From: Dactylosporangium vinaceum
GTDB taxonomy: Bacteria; Actinomycetota; Actinomycetes; Mycobacteriales; Micromonosporaceae
Assembly: GCF_019904175.1 (NCBI RefSeq)
Contig: NZ_CP061913.1
Span: forward strand, 1,736,001 to 1,800,000
Direction of reading: 5' to 3'
Length of the DNA stretch: 64,000 bases
In this document: positions 29,664 to 38,669 of the stretch, in pieces
Layout of the letters: every line of letters starts with the position of its first letter
Numbering within the stretch: the stretch's first letter is position 1
Position numbers and translations under genes: made by a program
Notes under the pieces: generated by a model
Databases searched by the model: none
What the model saw: the letters and a program-made list of their open reading frames with translations, nothing else
Told to the model about the DNA's origin: nothing

Positions 29664-29708
29664 ACGGCAATCGTCGCAGCCCCGATGTTAACCGGGCGTT
29701 AGCGAAGT

Positions 29709-29731
29709 TTGCGCCATTGCAAATGGCGCAA
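29709..29731. promoter_or_regulatory. Operator-like perfect palindrome
   Basis: TTGCGCCATT, spacer GCA, AATGGCGCAA: 10-bp arms, exact. It lies in the most AT-rich part of the 28.8-29.9 kb gap, 46 bp upstream of the GTG at 29663 on the minus strand and about 170 bp from the end of the GH3 gene. The shape suits a dimeric HTH regulator. The T5 run 15 bases further on is too distant for a standard terminator. Confidence 0.5.
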
Positions 29732-29901
29732 GCCTTATGCCTTAAACCTTTTTCACTACGGACGCCGAAGGGAGGCGCCCCAGCGCCGACCGCTTCGCCT
29801 ACTCTGGCTCGATGGGCTTCGCATTGACCGACCCAGAGCAGGCGCTGACGGGAGCAGCGGACCGCAAGAACCGCGGACCCGAGTAAAAATCCTTCGCTTG
29901 C

Positions 29902-31353
29902 TCAGGCCGCCAGGCCAAGCGTTTCAGCCGCTGCGCGGCCGTTCGCGTGGCTCGCCCCCCACGTGGTGATGAAGGCGCGCGCCCCCGCCGGCCGCCACGA
30001 GGATGGCCAGCCCATCTCGACCACCGTCACCGCGTGGGTCGAGGCCAGCGCGTCGACGAGCGTCCGCGCGCCCGGCAGGCGGTGGACGTTGCGGCCCACG
30101 ACCACGATCGGGCGGCTGCCCGCGCGGGTGCGCAGGGCAGCGAGGTCGGCCTGGGCGGCGACGACGCGGATCTGCTCCGTGCCGTTCACGTGCGGGCCCA
30201 GGCCCCACGGCACGCGGCCGGCGGCGATCGAGGACTCGGACTCCAGCTGGACGATCAGCGGGGCGGCGGCGCGGTCGTGGCTGCCCTCGATGCGGACGGC
30301 GCCGAGGGCCGCGGGGTAGCCCAGGCCCGGCTCCTCGCGGTCGGTGCGGTCGCCGCTGGTGGTCCAGGCGGCCAGGTCGGTCACGCGGGCCACGGCCTCC
30401 TCGACGCGGGCCAGCGGGAGGCGGCCGTCCTGGACGGCGGTGACGATCGCGTCCGCGCAGGCGTTGGTGACGGCCTCGTCGATGTCGGCGCCGATGCAGA
30501 GCAGGTCGGCGCCCGCGGCCAGGGCCAGGACGGCGCCCTGGGGGATGCCGCCCGCATACTTGGCCGCGCCGACCATCTCCAGCGCATCGGTCACGACGAC
30601 GCCGGTGAAGCCCAGCTCGCGACGCAGCAGGTCGTCGAGGACGCGCGGGCTGAAGGTGGCCGGGGCGTCGCCGGTGAGCGCAGGGACGCGAATGTGCGCG
30701 GACATGATCGACTTGGCGCCGGCCTCGATCGCGGCGATGAACGGGGGGAGCTCGCGGCTGCGCAGTTCCGCGGCGGTGATGTCGACGGTCGGCAGTTCGC
30801 GGTGGGAGTCGGCGAGCGTGGCGCCGTGGCCCGGGAAGTGCTTGGCGCAGGCGGCGACGCAGGCTCCCTGCAGGCCCAGGACGGCGGCGGCGGTGTGGGT
30901 GGCGACGACGATCGGGTCGGCGCCGAAGCTGCGGGTGCCGATGATCGGGTTGTCGTCGGCCGTGTTCACGTCGACGGTCGGGGCGAGGTTCAGGTTGATG
31001 CCCAGCGCTTCGAGCTCGGCGCCGATGGTGCGGTACACCCGCCGCGTCACCGCGGGATCGCCGAGCGCGCCCAGTGCGGCGTTGCCGGGGTAGGGGCTGC
31101 CCGCGCGGTGGGCCAGGCGGGTGACGTCGCCGCCCTCCTCGTCGATGGCGATGAGGACGCCGTCGCGGGCGGCGTGCAGGCTCTTGGTCAGCGCGGCGAC
31201 CTGCTCACGCTCGACGATGTTGTAGCCGAACAGCACGTGGCCGGCCATTCCCTCGGCGAGGAGGTCCACGGCCCAGGCTGGGGCCTGTTCCCCGCGGAAG
31301 GCGCCGAGCAGCGTGCCCAGGGCCAGGCGGCGGAGTCCGGGATCGGTCGACAC
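29902..31353 (-). CDS. Glycoside hydrolase family 3, NagZ-like beta-N-acetylhexosaminidase
   Basis: A 483-residue enzyme with no signal peptide, so probably cytoplasmic, releasing N-acetylglucosamine from muropeptides or chitooligosaccharides during cell-wall recycling. GTG 31353 follows AGGGGGGAAC. The GH3 barrel shows the NagZ loop KHFPGHGATLADSH (171-184, with the catalytic Asp182/His184 pair) and the nucleophile Asp256 in VVVTDALEM. Residues 340-483 form an additional alpha/beta domain with QLESESSIAAGRVPWG, as in longer actinobacterial members. It is divergent from a ROK repressor, the family that often senses amino sugars, and the two may share the operator in between. Confidence 0.9.
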   Translation of the reverse strand: MSTDPGLRRLALGTLLGAFRGEQAPAWAVDLLAEGMAGHVLFGYNIVEREQVAALTKSLHAARDGVLIAIDEEGGDVTRLAHRAGSPYPGNAALGALGDPAVTRRVYRTIGAELEALGINLNLAPTVDVNTADDNPIIGTRSFGADPIVVATHTAAAVLGLQGACVAACAKHFPGHGATLADSHRELPTVDITAAELRSRELPPFIAAIEAGAKSIMSAHIRVPALTGDAPATFSPRVLDDLLRRELGFTGVVVTDALEMVGAAKYAGGIPQGAVLALAAGADLLCIGADIDEAVTNACADAIVTAVQDGRLPLARVEEAVARVTDLAAWTTSGDRTDREEPGLGYPAALGAVRIEGSHDRAAAPLIVQLESESSIAAGRVPWGLGPHVNGTEQIRVVAAQADLAALRTRAGSRPIVVVGRNVHRLPGARTLVDALASTHAVTVVEMGWPSSWRPAGARAFITTWGASHANGRAAAETLGLAA

Positions 31354-31451
31354 GTTGTTCCCCCCTCAGCCCGTCCGATCGCTACCACGATCGTAGGAGC
31401 TTCATGACCGGTTGGGCGTAGGCCGACCGGTTGCTCGGCCGTACGCTCTGT

Positions 31452-31502
31452 CCTAATAGGTTGCGAGTGGCACGCTAATAGGAAAGTTTCCTAAATACTA
31501 GG
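31452..31502. promoter_or_regulatory. Operator/promoter between GH3 and ROK genes
   Basis: CTAATAGG occurs at 31453-31460 and 31475-31482, exactly 22 bp apart. The second copy runs into the palindrome TAGGAAA-G-TTTCCTA (31479-31493). TAAATACTAGG follows and could hold a -10. This AT-rich 50-bp block, in otherwise 70+% GC DNA, looks like an autoregulatory site of the ROK protein. Confidence 0.6.
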
Positions 31503-31515
31503 GGTCTTCGTCACC

Positions 31516-32688
31516 ATGAGTTCCACCCGACTGCCCGGCACGCCTCGCCTGCTGCGCGCCCTCAACGACCGTGCCGCCCTGGAGCTGCTGCTCAGCCGCG
31601 GCCCGCTGACTCGCGCGCAACTGGGCGAGCTGACCGGGCTGTCCAAGGTCACCGCGTCCCAGCTTGTCGAACGGCTGGAGGAGCGCGGGCTGGTGACGCG
31701 CGTCGGCGAGCAGGCCGGCGGCCGCGGGCCCAACGCGCAGATGTATGCGGTCGTGCCGGCCACCGCGTTCGTCGTCGGCGTTGATGCCGGGCCCGGGCAC
31801 GTGGTGGCCGGCGTGGCCGACATCACGGGCAACATCGTCGGGCGCACCGACGTCGCCATCGGCGAAGGCGACGACCCGGTCAAGGTCGTGCACGCCGCGG
31901 TCGTCGAGGCCGCGGGCGCCGCCGGGGCCCCGATCGACCGCATCCGCCGCATCGTGCTCGGCACCCCCGGCCTGGTCGACCCGGGCAGCGGCGAGATCAC
32001 CTTCGCCTGGGACCTCCCGCGCTGGCACCGCGGCCTGCTCACGGCCCTGCGCGACGACCTCGGCCGGCCCGTCATGTTCGAGAACGACGTGAACCTGGCC
32101 GCCATCGCCGAGCAGCACTCCGGCGCCGCTGTCGGGACGAAGGACTTCGTGCTGGTCTGGCTGGACCGGGGCGTCGGCACCGCCGTCGTGCTCGGCGGGC
32201 GCCTGCACCGGGGCGCGGCCGGGGCGGCGGGCGAGATCGGGTACCTCCCCGTCGCCGGCACCCAGGTCAGCCGCGACGTGTCGCGCCGGTCGAAGAACGG
32301 CTTCCGGACCCTCGTCGACGCCGCGGCCGTGCGCGCGATCGCCAAGACCCACGGCTTCAAGTCCACCGGCGCGGCCGACGCGGTCCGGGCCGCCATCGCC
32401 GCCGGCACCGCGGGCAGCCCGTTCCTGGACGAGCTGGCCCGCCGGATCTCGCTGGGCGTGGCCTCGGTCGGGCTCGTGCTCGACCCGGAGCTGGTGGTCC
32501 TGGCCGGCGACGTCGGGCAGGCCGGCGGGGCGGACCTGGCCCAGCGGGTGCAGCACGAGGTCGCGGCGATCGCCGTCGTCTCGCCCCGCGTGGTGCCGAC
32601 CGAGGTGGGCGCGGAGCCGGTCCTGCACGGGGCGATCCTGACCGGGCTCGACGCCGTCCGGGAAGAGGTGTTCGGCTCGACGGCGTGA
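31516..32688 (+). CDS. ROK family transcriptional regulator
   Basis: A 390-residue protein with an N-terminal winged helix-turn-helix (about residues 14-65; PLTRAQLGELTGLSKVTASQLVERLEERGLV) and a ROK sugar-kinase-like domain (DAGPGHVVAGVADITGNIV, GTPGLVDPGSGEI, ENDVNLAAIAE, GVGTAVVLGGRLHRGAAGAAGEIGY). The CxCGxxGC zinc motif typical of the family is absent after GEIGYLPV, a feature of many actinobacterial regulators. Repressors of this kind bind sugars or amino sugars and often control neighbouring hydrolases, so the divergent GH3 gene is a likely target. The start ATG 31516 has only a weak, distant AGGGG. The gene ends 12 nt from the convergent ABC permease. Confidence 0.9.
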   Translation: MSSTRLPGTPRLLRALNDRAALELLLSRGPLTRAQLGELTGLSKVTASQLVERLEERGLVTRVGEQAGGRGPNAQMYAVVPATAFVVGVDAGPGHVVAGVADITGNIVGRTDVAIGEGDDPVKVVHAAVVEAAGAAGAPIDRIRRIVLGTPGLVDPGSGEITFAWDLPRWHRGLLTALRDDLGRPVMFENDVNLAAIAEQHSGAAVGTKDFVLVWLDRGVGTAVVLGGRLHRGAAGAAGEIGYLPVAGTQVSRDVSRRSKNGFRTLVDAAAVRAIAKTHGFKSTGAADAVRAAIAAGTAGSPFLDELARRISLGVASVGLVLDPELVVLAGDVGQAGGADLAQRVQHEVAAIAVVSPRVVPTEVGAEPVLHGAILTGLDAVREEVFGSTA

Positions 32689-32700
32689 AAGTTTCGGGTT

Positions 32701-33687
32701 CTACCTCGCGTCGCGGCGGTTCATGGCGAGAAATGCGACGGCCGCGACGGCGAGCGCCGCGAGCGCGATCACCGCGCCGGACGCGCCCCAGCTCGGCTCG
32801 AACCGGGGCCGCAGGGTGCCGCCCTCCACGTTCTGCGTGACCTTGTCCAGGCCCATGCGCAGCCAGGAGTGGGCGTAGGTGGACAGGCGGTACGGCTCCG
32901 CGTAGTCCCGGGGCGTCTGGACCACGGTGAAGACCAGGGTGCTGCCGAGCTCCCACAGCAGCAGGTACGAGATCCCGACCCCGAGCGCGGCCGACGTGTG
33001 CCGGCCGATCGAGGCGATCGAGAAGCCGAGGGCCGCGCCCGCCATCGCCAGGAGGATCACCCGCAGGGCGGTCAGGGCCAGGGAGCCGAACTCGCCCGCC
33101 GTGAACCCGGCGGCGTCGCCCGCGGCCGCGATGGCGATGAAGGCCACGGTCCACAGGGTGAGGTACACCGCGGTTATGGTGCCGACCCCGGCCATGGCGG
33201 CCAGCAGCTTCGCCCCCAGGACCCGCGAGCGGCGGGGCGCCCACAGCAGCAGCCCGGCCATGCCGCCGGAGCTCCACTCGACGCCGACGAACGACGCGCC
33301 GAGCACGAACCCGGCCAGCGTCAGCAGCAGCGCGGCGCCGTAGAACAGCGACGGCCACTGGCGCTGGAACGAGAAGCCGTAGTCCAGCAGCGAGTCGCGG
33401 GTCGGGCGGGGGCCGTAGTCGCAGTTCCTCGGCAGGTCCTCGTTCGGCCCGGCCTGCTCCAGGCCGCTCTGGACCTTGCCGCAGTGGTCGGTGCGCTGGT
33501 CCCACAGCTGGCCCAGGCTCACCGCGCGCTCCGCGGCCCTCGCCTGCTCGGCCGGGGTGGGGGAGCTGCCGGTCAGGGTGTATCCGAACGTGAGGAAGGC
33601 CAGGGCCGTGCCCACCAGGATGAGCGTCACGAGCGTGACCCGGCGGCTGAACAGGCGGGTCCACTCCGCGGCGAACAGGTGCGTCAT
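32701..33687 (-). CDS. ABC-2 type transporter permease
   Basis: A 328-residue membrane protein with about six helices. The first (VTLVTLILVGTALAFLTFGY) follows the cytoplasmic MTHLFAAEWTRLFSRR typical of ABC-2 permeases; an external loop of about 80 residues with two cysteines comes next, then LFYGAALLLTLAGFVLGASFVGVEWSSGGM and four more helices. ATG 33687 overlaps the TGA of the upstream ATPase (ATGA), so the two are translated together as an exporter. The substrate is not evident. Confidence 0.88.
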   Translation of the reverse strand: MTHLFAAEWTRLFSRRVTLVTLILVGTALAFLTFGYTLTGSSPTPAEQARAAERAVSLGQLWDQRTDHCGKVQSGLEQAGPNEDLPRNCDYGPRPTRDSLLDYGFSFQRQWPSLFYGAALLLTLAGFVLGASFVGVEWSSGGMAGLLLWAPRRSRVLGAKLLAAMAGVGTITAVYLTLWTVAFIAIAAAGDAAGFTAGEFGSLALTALRVILLAMAGAALGFSIASIGRHTSAALGVGISYLLLWELGSTLVFTVVQTPRDYAEPYRLSTYAHSWLRMGLDKVTQNVEGGTLRPRFEPSWGASGAVIALAALAVAAVAFLAMNRRDAR

Positions 33688-34658
33688 GATGCCCGGTGCT
33701 CCTCGGGGGTCCAGTCGGAGTTGTCGACGGGGCGGAAGGCGCCGGGGCGGGGGCCGCCGCCGGTGATCGTGAGGAACGCGTCCTCCAGCTGGGCGACCGG
33801 GGCCAGCTCACGCACCCACATGTCGTTGACGCCGAGCGTGTGCGACACCCAGGCCGGATCGGCCAGGTCGTACACCACGATGTGGTCGCCGGCGACGCTC
33901 ACCTCCGCGCCCGCCCCGGCCAGGATCTCCGCGGCGCGCTGGTGGTCGTCGACGCGCACGCGGTACGCCCCCTTGTCGGCGACCGCGAGGACCTCGGAGA
34001 CCGGGCCGGCGGCGACGGTACGGCCGCGGGAGATGATCGTGACGGTGTCGCAGATCTGGTGGATCTCGGCCAGGATGTGGCTGGAGATGACGACCGTCTT
34101 GCCCCGGTCCGCGTGGCCGCGCAGCAGATCGCGCATCTCCCGCACGCCGGCCGGGTCGAGCCCGTTGTTCGGCTCGTCCAGGATCAGCAGGTCGGGGTCC
34201 TTGAGCAGGGCCGACGCCACCGCGAGCCGCTGGCGCATGCCCATGGAGTAGGACCGCACCAGGTCTTCGGAGCGGTCCGACAACCCGACCTGATCAAGAA
34301 CAACCCCGACCCGCTGCTTCGGTACCCCACCCGCCTTCGCCAGCAGCGAGAGCGTCTTGTACCCGCTGAAGTTGCCGAAGAACGCGGGCGCCTCGACGAT
34401 CGCACCCACCCGCGGGGCGACCTCGGCCTGCCTGCGGGGCACCGGCTCGCCGAAGATGGCCATCCGCCCGCCGTCGGCTCGCAGCAGCCCCAGCAGTGTC
34501 TTGAGCGTCGTGGACTTGCCGGAGCCGTTCGGGCCGAGGAAGCCGTGGATCTGCCCCGGCTCGACCACCATGTCCAGGCGGTCGAGGGCGGCCCGTGGCT
34601 TGCCGAACACGCTCTGGTAGGTCTTGACCAGACCGTCGATTTCCAGTGCCGGTGTCAT
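33684..34658 (-). CDS. ABC-2 transporter ATPase
   Basis: A 324-residue ATPase. ATG 34658 gives the usual beginning MTPALEIDGLVKTYQ; the frame is open 128 codons further but that part is antisense to the divergent gene. Walker A GPNGSGKST, signature YSMGMRQRL (the M replacing G is common in this DrrA/CcmA-like branch), Walker B LLILDEPNNGLD and H-loop SSHIL. A C-terminal domain (about 215-324) with VRVDDHQRAAEILAGAGAEV follows. TATTGT on the minus strand eight bases before the ATG could be a leaderless -10. It is coupled to the permease by ATGA. Confidence 0.9.
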   Translation of the reverse strand: MTPALEIDGLVKTYQSVFGKPRAALDRLDMVVEPGQIHGFLGPNGSGKSTTLKTLLGLLRADGGRMAIFGEPVPRRQAEVAPRVGAIVEAPAFFGNFSGYKTLSLLAKAGGVPKQRVGVVLDQVGLSDRSEDLVRSYSMGMRQRLAVASALLKDPDLLILDEPNNGLDPAGVREMRDLLRGHADRGKTVVISSHILAEIHQICDTVTIISRGRTVAAGPVSEVLAVADKGAYRVRVDDHQRAAEILAGAGAEVSVAGDHIVVYDLADPAWVSHTLGVNDMWVRELAPVAQLEDAFLTITGGGPRPGAFRPVDNSDWTPEEHRAS

Positions 34659-34737
34659 CGCAGCGCACAATACGTCCTCGCCCACGCGCGCGGGGCCCCG
34701 GCAGCCGTCGATATCTCCGGCGTGGTTGGATTGGCAT

Positions 34738-35520
34738 GTGTCAGATGACCTTGTCATTGCGGTGGAGCACGCGACCGTCACCCGCAACGGCAACCACCTC
34801 ATCCATTCGGTGAGCTGGCAGGTCGAGCTGGACGAGCGCTGGGTGATCCTCGGCCCGAACGGCGCCGGCAAGACCACGCTGCTCAACCTCGCCGGCGCGC
34901 GCCTGCACCCGACCCGCGGTACCGTCGACGTCCTCGGCGAGCGCCTGGGCCGCACCAACATCGCCGAGCTCCGGACCCGCCTCGGCTTCACCTCCAACGG
35001 CCTGCCCCTGCCGGCCGAGGAGACCGCCCGCAACGTGGTCATGACCGCCTCGTGGGGCGTGGTCGGCCGCTACCGCGAGCGCTATGACCGCCTGGACGAG
35101 GGCCGCGCGCAGGCGCTCCTGTCGCAGCTCGGGGTCGCGAACCTGGGCGACCGCCTCTACGGCACCCTCTCGGAGGGCGAGCGCAAGCGGGTACAGATCG
35201 CGCGGGCCCTCATGACCGACCCCGAGCTCCTCCTGCTGGACGAGCCCACGGCGGGCCTGGACCTGGGCGCCCGCGAGGACCTCGTGCGCCGCCTGTCCGA
35301 GCTGGCCGAGGACCCGGACGCCCCCGCCATCGTCCTGGTCACCCACCACGTCGAGGAGATCCCCCCGAGCTTCACCCACGCCATGCTCATGCGCGACGGC
35401 GCCGTGGTGGCCCAGGGGCTCCTGCGCGACACGATCACGGCCGACAACCTCTCGACGGCCTTCGGCCTGCCGCTGAAGCTGTCGACCATCGACGGACGGT
35501 TCCACGCCCAGGCGGCCTGA
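34738..35520 (+). CDS. Orphan ABC transporter ATPase
   Basis: An ATPase of about 260 residues. I place the start at GTG 34738 (VSDDLVIAVEHATVTRNG), since everything upstream in frame is antisense to the neighbouring ATPase; the exact start is uncertain. Walker A GPNGAGKTT, signature LSEGERKRV, Walker B LLLLDEPTAGLD and H-loop THHVEEI are intact. No permease is encoded beside it. Such single ATPases with THHVEEIPP are widespread in actinobacteria; the role is unknown. Head-to-head with the exporter at 34658, with 79 bp between. A hairpin follows the stop. Confidence 0.85.
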   Translation: MSDDLVIAVEHATVTRNGNHLIHSVSWQVELDERWVILGPNGAGKTTLLNLAGARLHPTRGTVDVLGERLGRTNIAELRTRLGFTSNGLPLPAEETARNVVMTASWGVVGRYRERYDRLDEGRAQALLSQLGVANLGDRLYGTLSEGERKRVQIARALMTDPELLLLDEPTAGLDLGAREDLVRRLSELAEDPDAPAIVLVTHHVEEIPPSFTHAMLMRDGAVVAQGLLRDTITADNLSTAFGLPLKLSTIDGRFHAQAA

Positions 35521-35529
35521 TCACGAGGG

Positions 35530-35544
35530 GGAGGCTTCGCCTCC
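35530..35544 (+). terminator. Short hairpin after orphan ATPase
   Basis: GGAGGC-TTC-GCCTCC lies ten bases after the stop, flanked by G- and C-runs that could lengthen the stem. There is no T-run. Confidence 0.5.
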
Positions 35545-35611
35545 ACCCACACCCCCTCACGATCTCCGCCGGCAGTTCCAGGCCGCAGAGGTCGTCCTGC
35601 TTGCGCATCGC

Positions 35612-37082
35612 CTAGGCGGGAGGTGCCACGGGCGGCTGCGCACCATTGTGATTTCGGAGCTTTTGGAACAGCGGTGAGCGCCTTCCGACGCCGAAGGCGT
35701 CATACACGTCATTCAGAACCTTCTCGCTGTAGCAGATCATCACTGACGCATCGGCCACCACGATGACTGCCGCGGTCGTGAACGTGATCCATGGCCCGAG
35801 GCTGTGGGGACGCTCCCGTCAGTGCGAACGTCGCGAAAGCGATCCACCAGGCGACCGGGCGCTGCAGAAGGTAGGCCGGAACGATCTCGGCCACACCGAG
35901 AGCGAATGGTATGGCGGTGTCGCGAAACGTCGGCGCCCATCGTGCGATCGTTGTGAACCACAGATATTCGTACGATACGATGATCAGCCCGGCTAGGTTC
36001 AGAGCCGACTGTGCAAGGGCAGGCGCCATCGCCGTCGGTGAAATGGAACTGATGTACCGGGTGGACTCGCTGACGATCGCTGCCAGTGCTACGCCCTGAA
36101 TGATGCTGATGATCATCAGGTAGCCCTGTGGGAAGATCTCGATCGAGCGCCGCACCAATGTGTCGGTATCGAGGGGTTCGAGGATGCCGGCCCGGATCCG
36201 ATCTGCGGGCTGCTGCTCGGCTTGCCTCATCGCAGTTGCGATGGACTCCGCGCTCGCCGCCGGCGGTGCCGTCTTGACGCCTTGGGCGCGATAGGTGGGG
36301 TATCCACCCGCGGACCACGAGCTCAGTAAGGAGAATGCGGCGACCGCGGTCAGGCTGACCGCCGGCACTGCATCACTGATGTGATGATCGCTCGAGGTCA
36401 AGGTGATCTGGGCGGCGGCGCCGATCAGTGAGATGAGGGCGAGCCCGATGGCAAGCTGGGTGATGACACGAACGCTGGCGGTGCCGGCTTGTCGCTTGAT
36501 GGACCGGACCTTGCGGATGGTCAGAGCCAGGATTGCAACCGATGTGAGCACACTGGCGGAATACCAGTCGAGCCATTGATGGAACGGGCTCGACTCCTGA
36601 TGGTTCTGATGCAGGTGGTCGGCTACCCCCGCCCACATCAGGAGGACGACGAGTGGTGGCAGTACCCAGACGAGGATGTTCCGGAGGAGCTCAACTGACT
36701 CTGATCCGATGTCGTTCGCCCAGGTGTCGTCCTGCTGGAGGTCGGCCATCAGCGCCAACATCGAATAGAAGAGCATGATGCCGGCGACCGAGAACCCCAG
36801 GCCTGCGGTCGTCTGGAGCGACGCAACGCGCGATGTGCCCTGCGGCTCACCGGAAAGCAATGCAAAGTCAAGACTGGAAGCAACTAGCCCGACGAAAGCG
36901 CCGAGCAGAGGTGCGATGCTGCGCAATGGTTGCCGGCCGGCCCGGTTGCTGCGGCGTTGCATCGTCAGCAATGCAGTGAGGCCCGCGAATGAGAATCCGG
37001 CCAGAAGGCCGGCCAGTTGAGAATAGTAACCGGCGACCTGCGGCAGATTGTTCGGAGGATCGAACAGCAGAAGCTCGCGCAC
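35612..37082 (-). pseudogene. Multi-pass membrane protein of unknown function, frameshifted near the C-terminus
   Basis: About nine or ten hydrophobic helices (SQLAGLLAGFSFAGLTALL, FVGLVASSLDFALLS, LVWVLPPLVVLLMWAGV, ALNLAGLIIVSYEYLWF and others); no known domain recognised. GTG 37082 has GAGGCGAGG upstream; GTG 37103 is an in-frame alternative. Read straight, the protein ends in non-membrane sequence at 35709. Removing one base from the G4 run at 35806-35809 gives instead HSLGPWITFTTAAVIVVADASV and continues to a TAG at 35612, adding a helix and a cytoplasmic tail. A recent frameshift or a sequencing error is likely. GC content is visibly lower than in neighbouring genes, which suggests acquisition by transfer. 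Confidence 0.7.
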
Positions 37083-37342
37083 GGCCGCCTCGCCTCGTGT
37101 CACTGCTCAGAATTTCGACACGCATCAGAACCATCACCTCTGGCGAGGCGTTGTCCGCTATAAAGGTATCGAAATACGTGCTGGAATCCGTCCTCCTGAT
37201 GGTCGACGGTGCTCGACTGTACGTTTGGATCCGCTCCCGGCATCGAGTGCTCCGACGAGCGCAAAGCTTGGGCACGAAGGCGGGACCGCCCGAGGCGAGG
37301 CGCGGCCTCCCGCCGCGAGCGATCCCGCCGCTGGCGGAAGTC

Positions 37343-38125
37343 TCAGCGGCCCTTGAAGGTGGGTTTGCGCTTCTCGACGAAGGCGCTCATGCCCTCGGCC
37401 TTGTCCTCGGTGGCGAAGAGGCCCGCGAAGAGCTGGCTCTCCCAGGTCAGGGCCGAGGCCAGGTCCATCTCCAGGCCGCCGTCGACGGCCAGCTTCGCCG
37501 CGCGCAGGGCCAGGGCCGGGCCGTTGACGTAGGGGCGGACCAGGTCCACGGCGGCCGCGTACACGTCGTCCTTCGGCACGACGCGGTCGACCAGGCCGAT
37601 GGCGAGGGCCTCCGGGGCCGCGACGAAGCGGCCGGACATGATGAGGTCCTTCGCGCGGGCCGGGCCGATGAGGCGGGACAGGCGCTGGGTGCCGCCGGCG
37701 CCCGGGATGATGCCCAGGGTGATCTCGGGCTGGCCGAGCTTGGCGTCCTCGGCGGCCACTCGCCAGTCGGCGGTCAGGGCCAGCTCGCAGCCGCCGCCGA
37801 GGGCGAAGCCGGTGATCGCGGCCACCACCGGCTTGGGGATGCGGGCCACCGCGTCGAAGGCGGAGGTGAGCCGGCCCGCGCGGGCGGACATCTCGGCGTA
37901 GCCCATGCCGGCCATCTCCTTGATGTCGGCGCCGGCCGCGAAGACCTTCTCGCCCCCGTAGACGACCACGGCGCGCACGTCGTCGCGCGCGGATGCGTCC
38001 TCGGCGGCCGCCCGCAGCTCCTCCTGGAGCTGGATGTTCAGGGCGTTCATCGGCGGCCGGTCCAGCCGGATGGTGCCGATGCCGTCCGCGACCTCCAGCC
38101 GCACGAGCGGGGTCTTCGAGTCCAC
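37343..38125 (-). CDS. Enoyl-CoA hydratase/isomerase family protein
   Basis: A 260-residue crotonase. GTG 38125 is chosen because TGAGGAGAC lies just upstream; the frame extends much further only as antisense of the Hsp70 gene. The oxyanion-hole stretch KVFAAGADIKEMAGMG and both catalytic glutamates (GGGCELA and QPEITLGIIPGAGGTQRL) are present, so it should hydrate 2-enoyl-CoA in fatty-acid or amino-acid breakdown. Highly similar actinobacterial proteins are annotated as short-chain enoyl-CoA hydratases. It is transcribed away from the DUF6232-like gene, with 63 bp between the two starts. Confidence 0.93.
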   Translation of the reverse strand: MDSKTPLVRLEVADGIGTIRLDRPPMNALNIQLQEELRAAAEDASARDDVRAVVVYGGEKVFAAGADIKEMAGMGYAEMSARAGRLTSAFDAVARIPKPVVAAITGFALGGGCELALTADWRVAAEDAKLGQPEITLGIIPGAGGTQRLSRLIGPARAKDLIMSGRFVAAPEALAIGLVDRVVPKDDVYAAAVDLVRPYVNGPALALRAAKLAVDGGLEMDLASALTWESQLFAGLFATEDKAEGMSAFVEKRKPTFKGR

Positions 38126-38188
38126 GAGTGTCTCCTCAACGTCGTTGTCGTTGCCCGGAGCGTATTCCGCTGTACCTTCAGAGGTGCC

Positions 38189-38659
38189 ATGGCCACCACG
38201 TACTACCGCGACAACGTGGTGCACATCAGCTCCGGCGGTGTGCGCGTCGCTGAATCCTGGTATCCCCTCGACAGCCTCACCTACATCTGGCACGAGCGCA
38301 CGGGACGGCTCCGCCACGGGTTCTACATGCTCGGCACGCGCGGAGGCGCCATCCTGCTGGTGCTCGGCCTGCTGGTCGCGGCCGGGATCTTCGCCCGCCG
38401 GCTGGACTTCAGCGGCGAGAAACGCACCATGTACATCGCGGGCGGCATCCTCGCCGTGGTCGTCGTCGGCGGCATCCTCGCCTTCGCCCTGGAGGGCCTG
38501 CTCGACCTGCTCGATCGGGCCCATGACCACGGCAAGGGAGTACACGAGATATGGGTCCGGACCACATCGGGTGACGCAATGATCTATTCGACGACGGATT
38601 CCCCCAAGTTCGGGCAGATCTATCGCGCGCTCCAGCGGGCGGTCGAGCAGTCCGCCTAG
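38189..38659 (+). CDS. DUF6232-like small membrane protein
   Basis: A 156-residue protein: an N-terminal beta-rich part (TYYRDNVVHISSGGVRVAESWYPLDSLTYIWHE), two membrane helices (about 52-68 and 80-100), and a C-terminal part ending TTSGDAMIYSTTDSPKFGQIYRALQRAVEQ. The pattern matches the actinobacterial DUF6232 family as I remember it; no function is established. TACCTT at 38173-38178 may be the -10, and GAGG lies close before ATG 38189. The stop codon overlaps the -10 of the next gene, so the downstream Hsp70 gene has its own promoter inside this reading frame's end. Confidence 0.75.
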   Translation: MATTYYRDNVVHISSGGVRVAESWYPLDSLTYIWHERTGRLRHGFYMLGTRGGAILLVLGLLVAAGIFARRLDFSGEKRTMYIAGGILAVVVVGGILAFALEGLLDLLDRAHDHGKGVHEIWVRTTSGDAMIYSTTDSPKFGQIYRALQRAVEQSA

Positions 38660-38662
38660 ACT
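38657..38662 (+). promoter_or_regulatory. -10 element TAGACT, leaderless promoter
   Basis: TAGACT, then exactly seven bases, then ATG 38670. The TAG is also the stop codon of the preceding gene. The same hexamer and spacing precede the second Hsp70 gene. Confidence 0.6.
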
Positions 38663-38669
38663 GCGGCGC

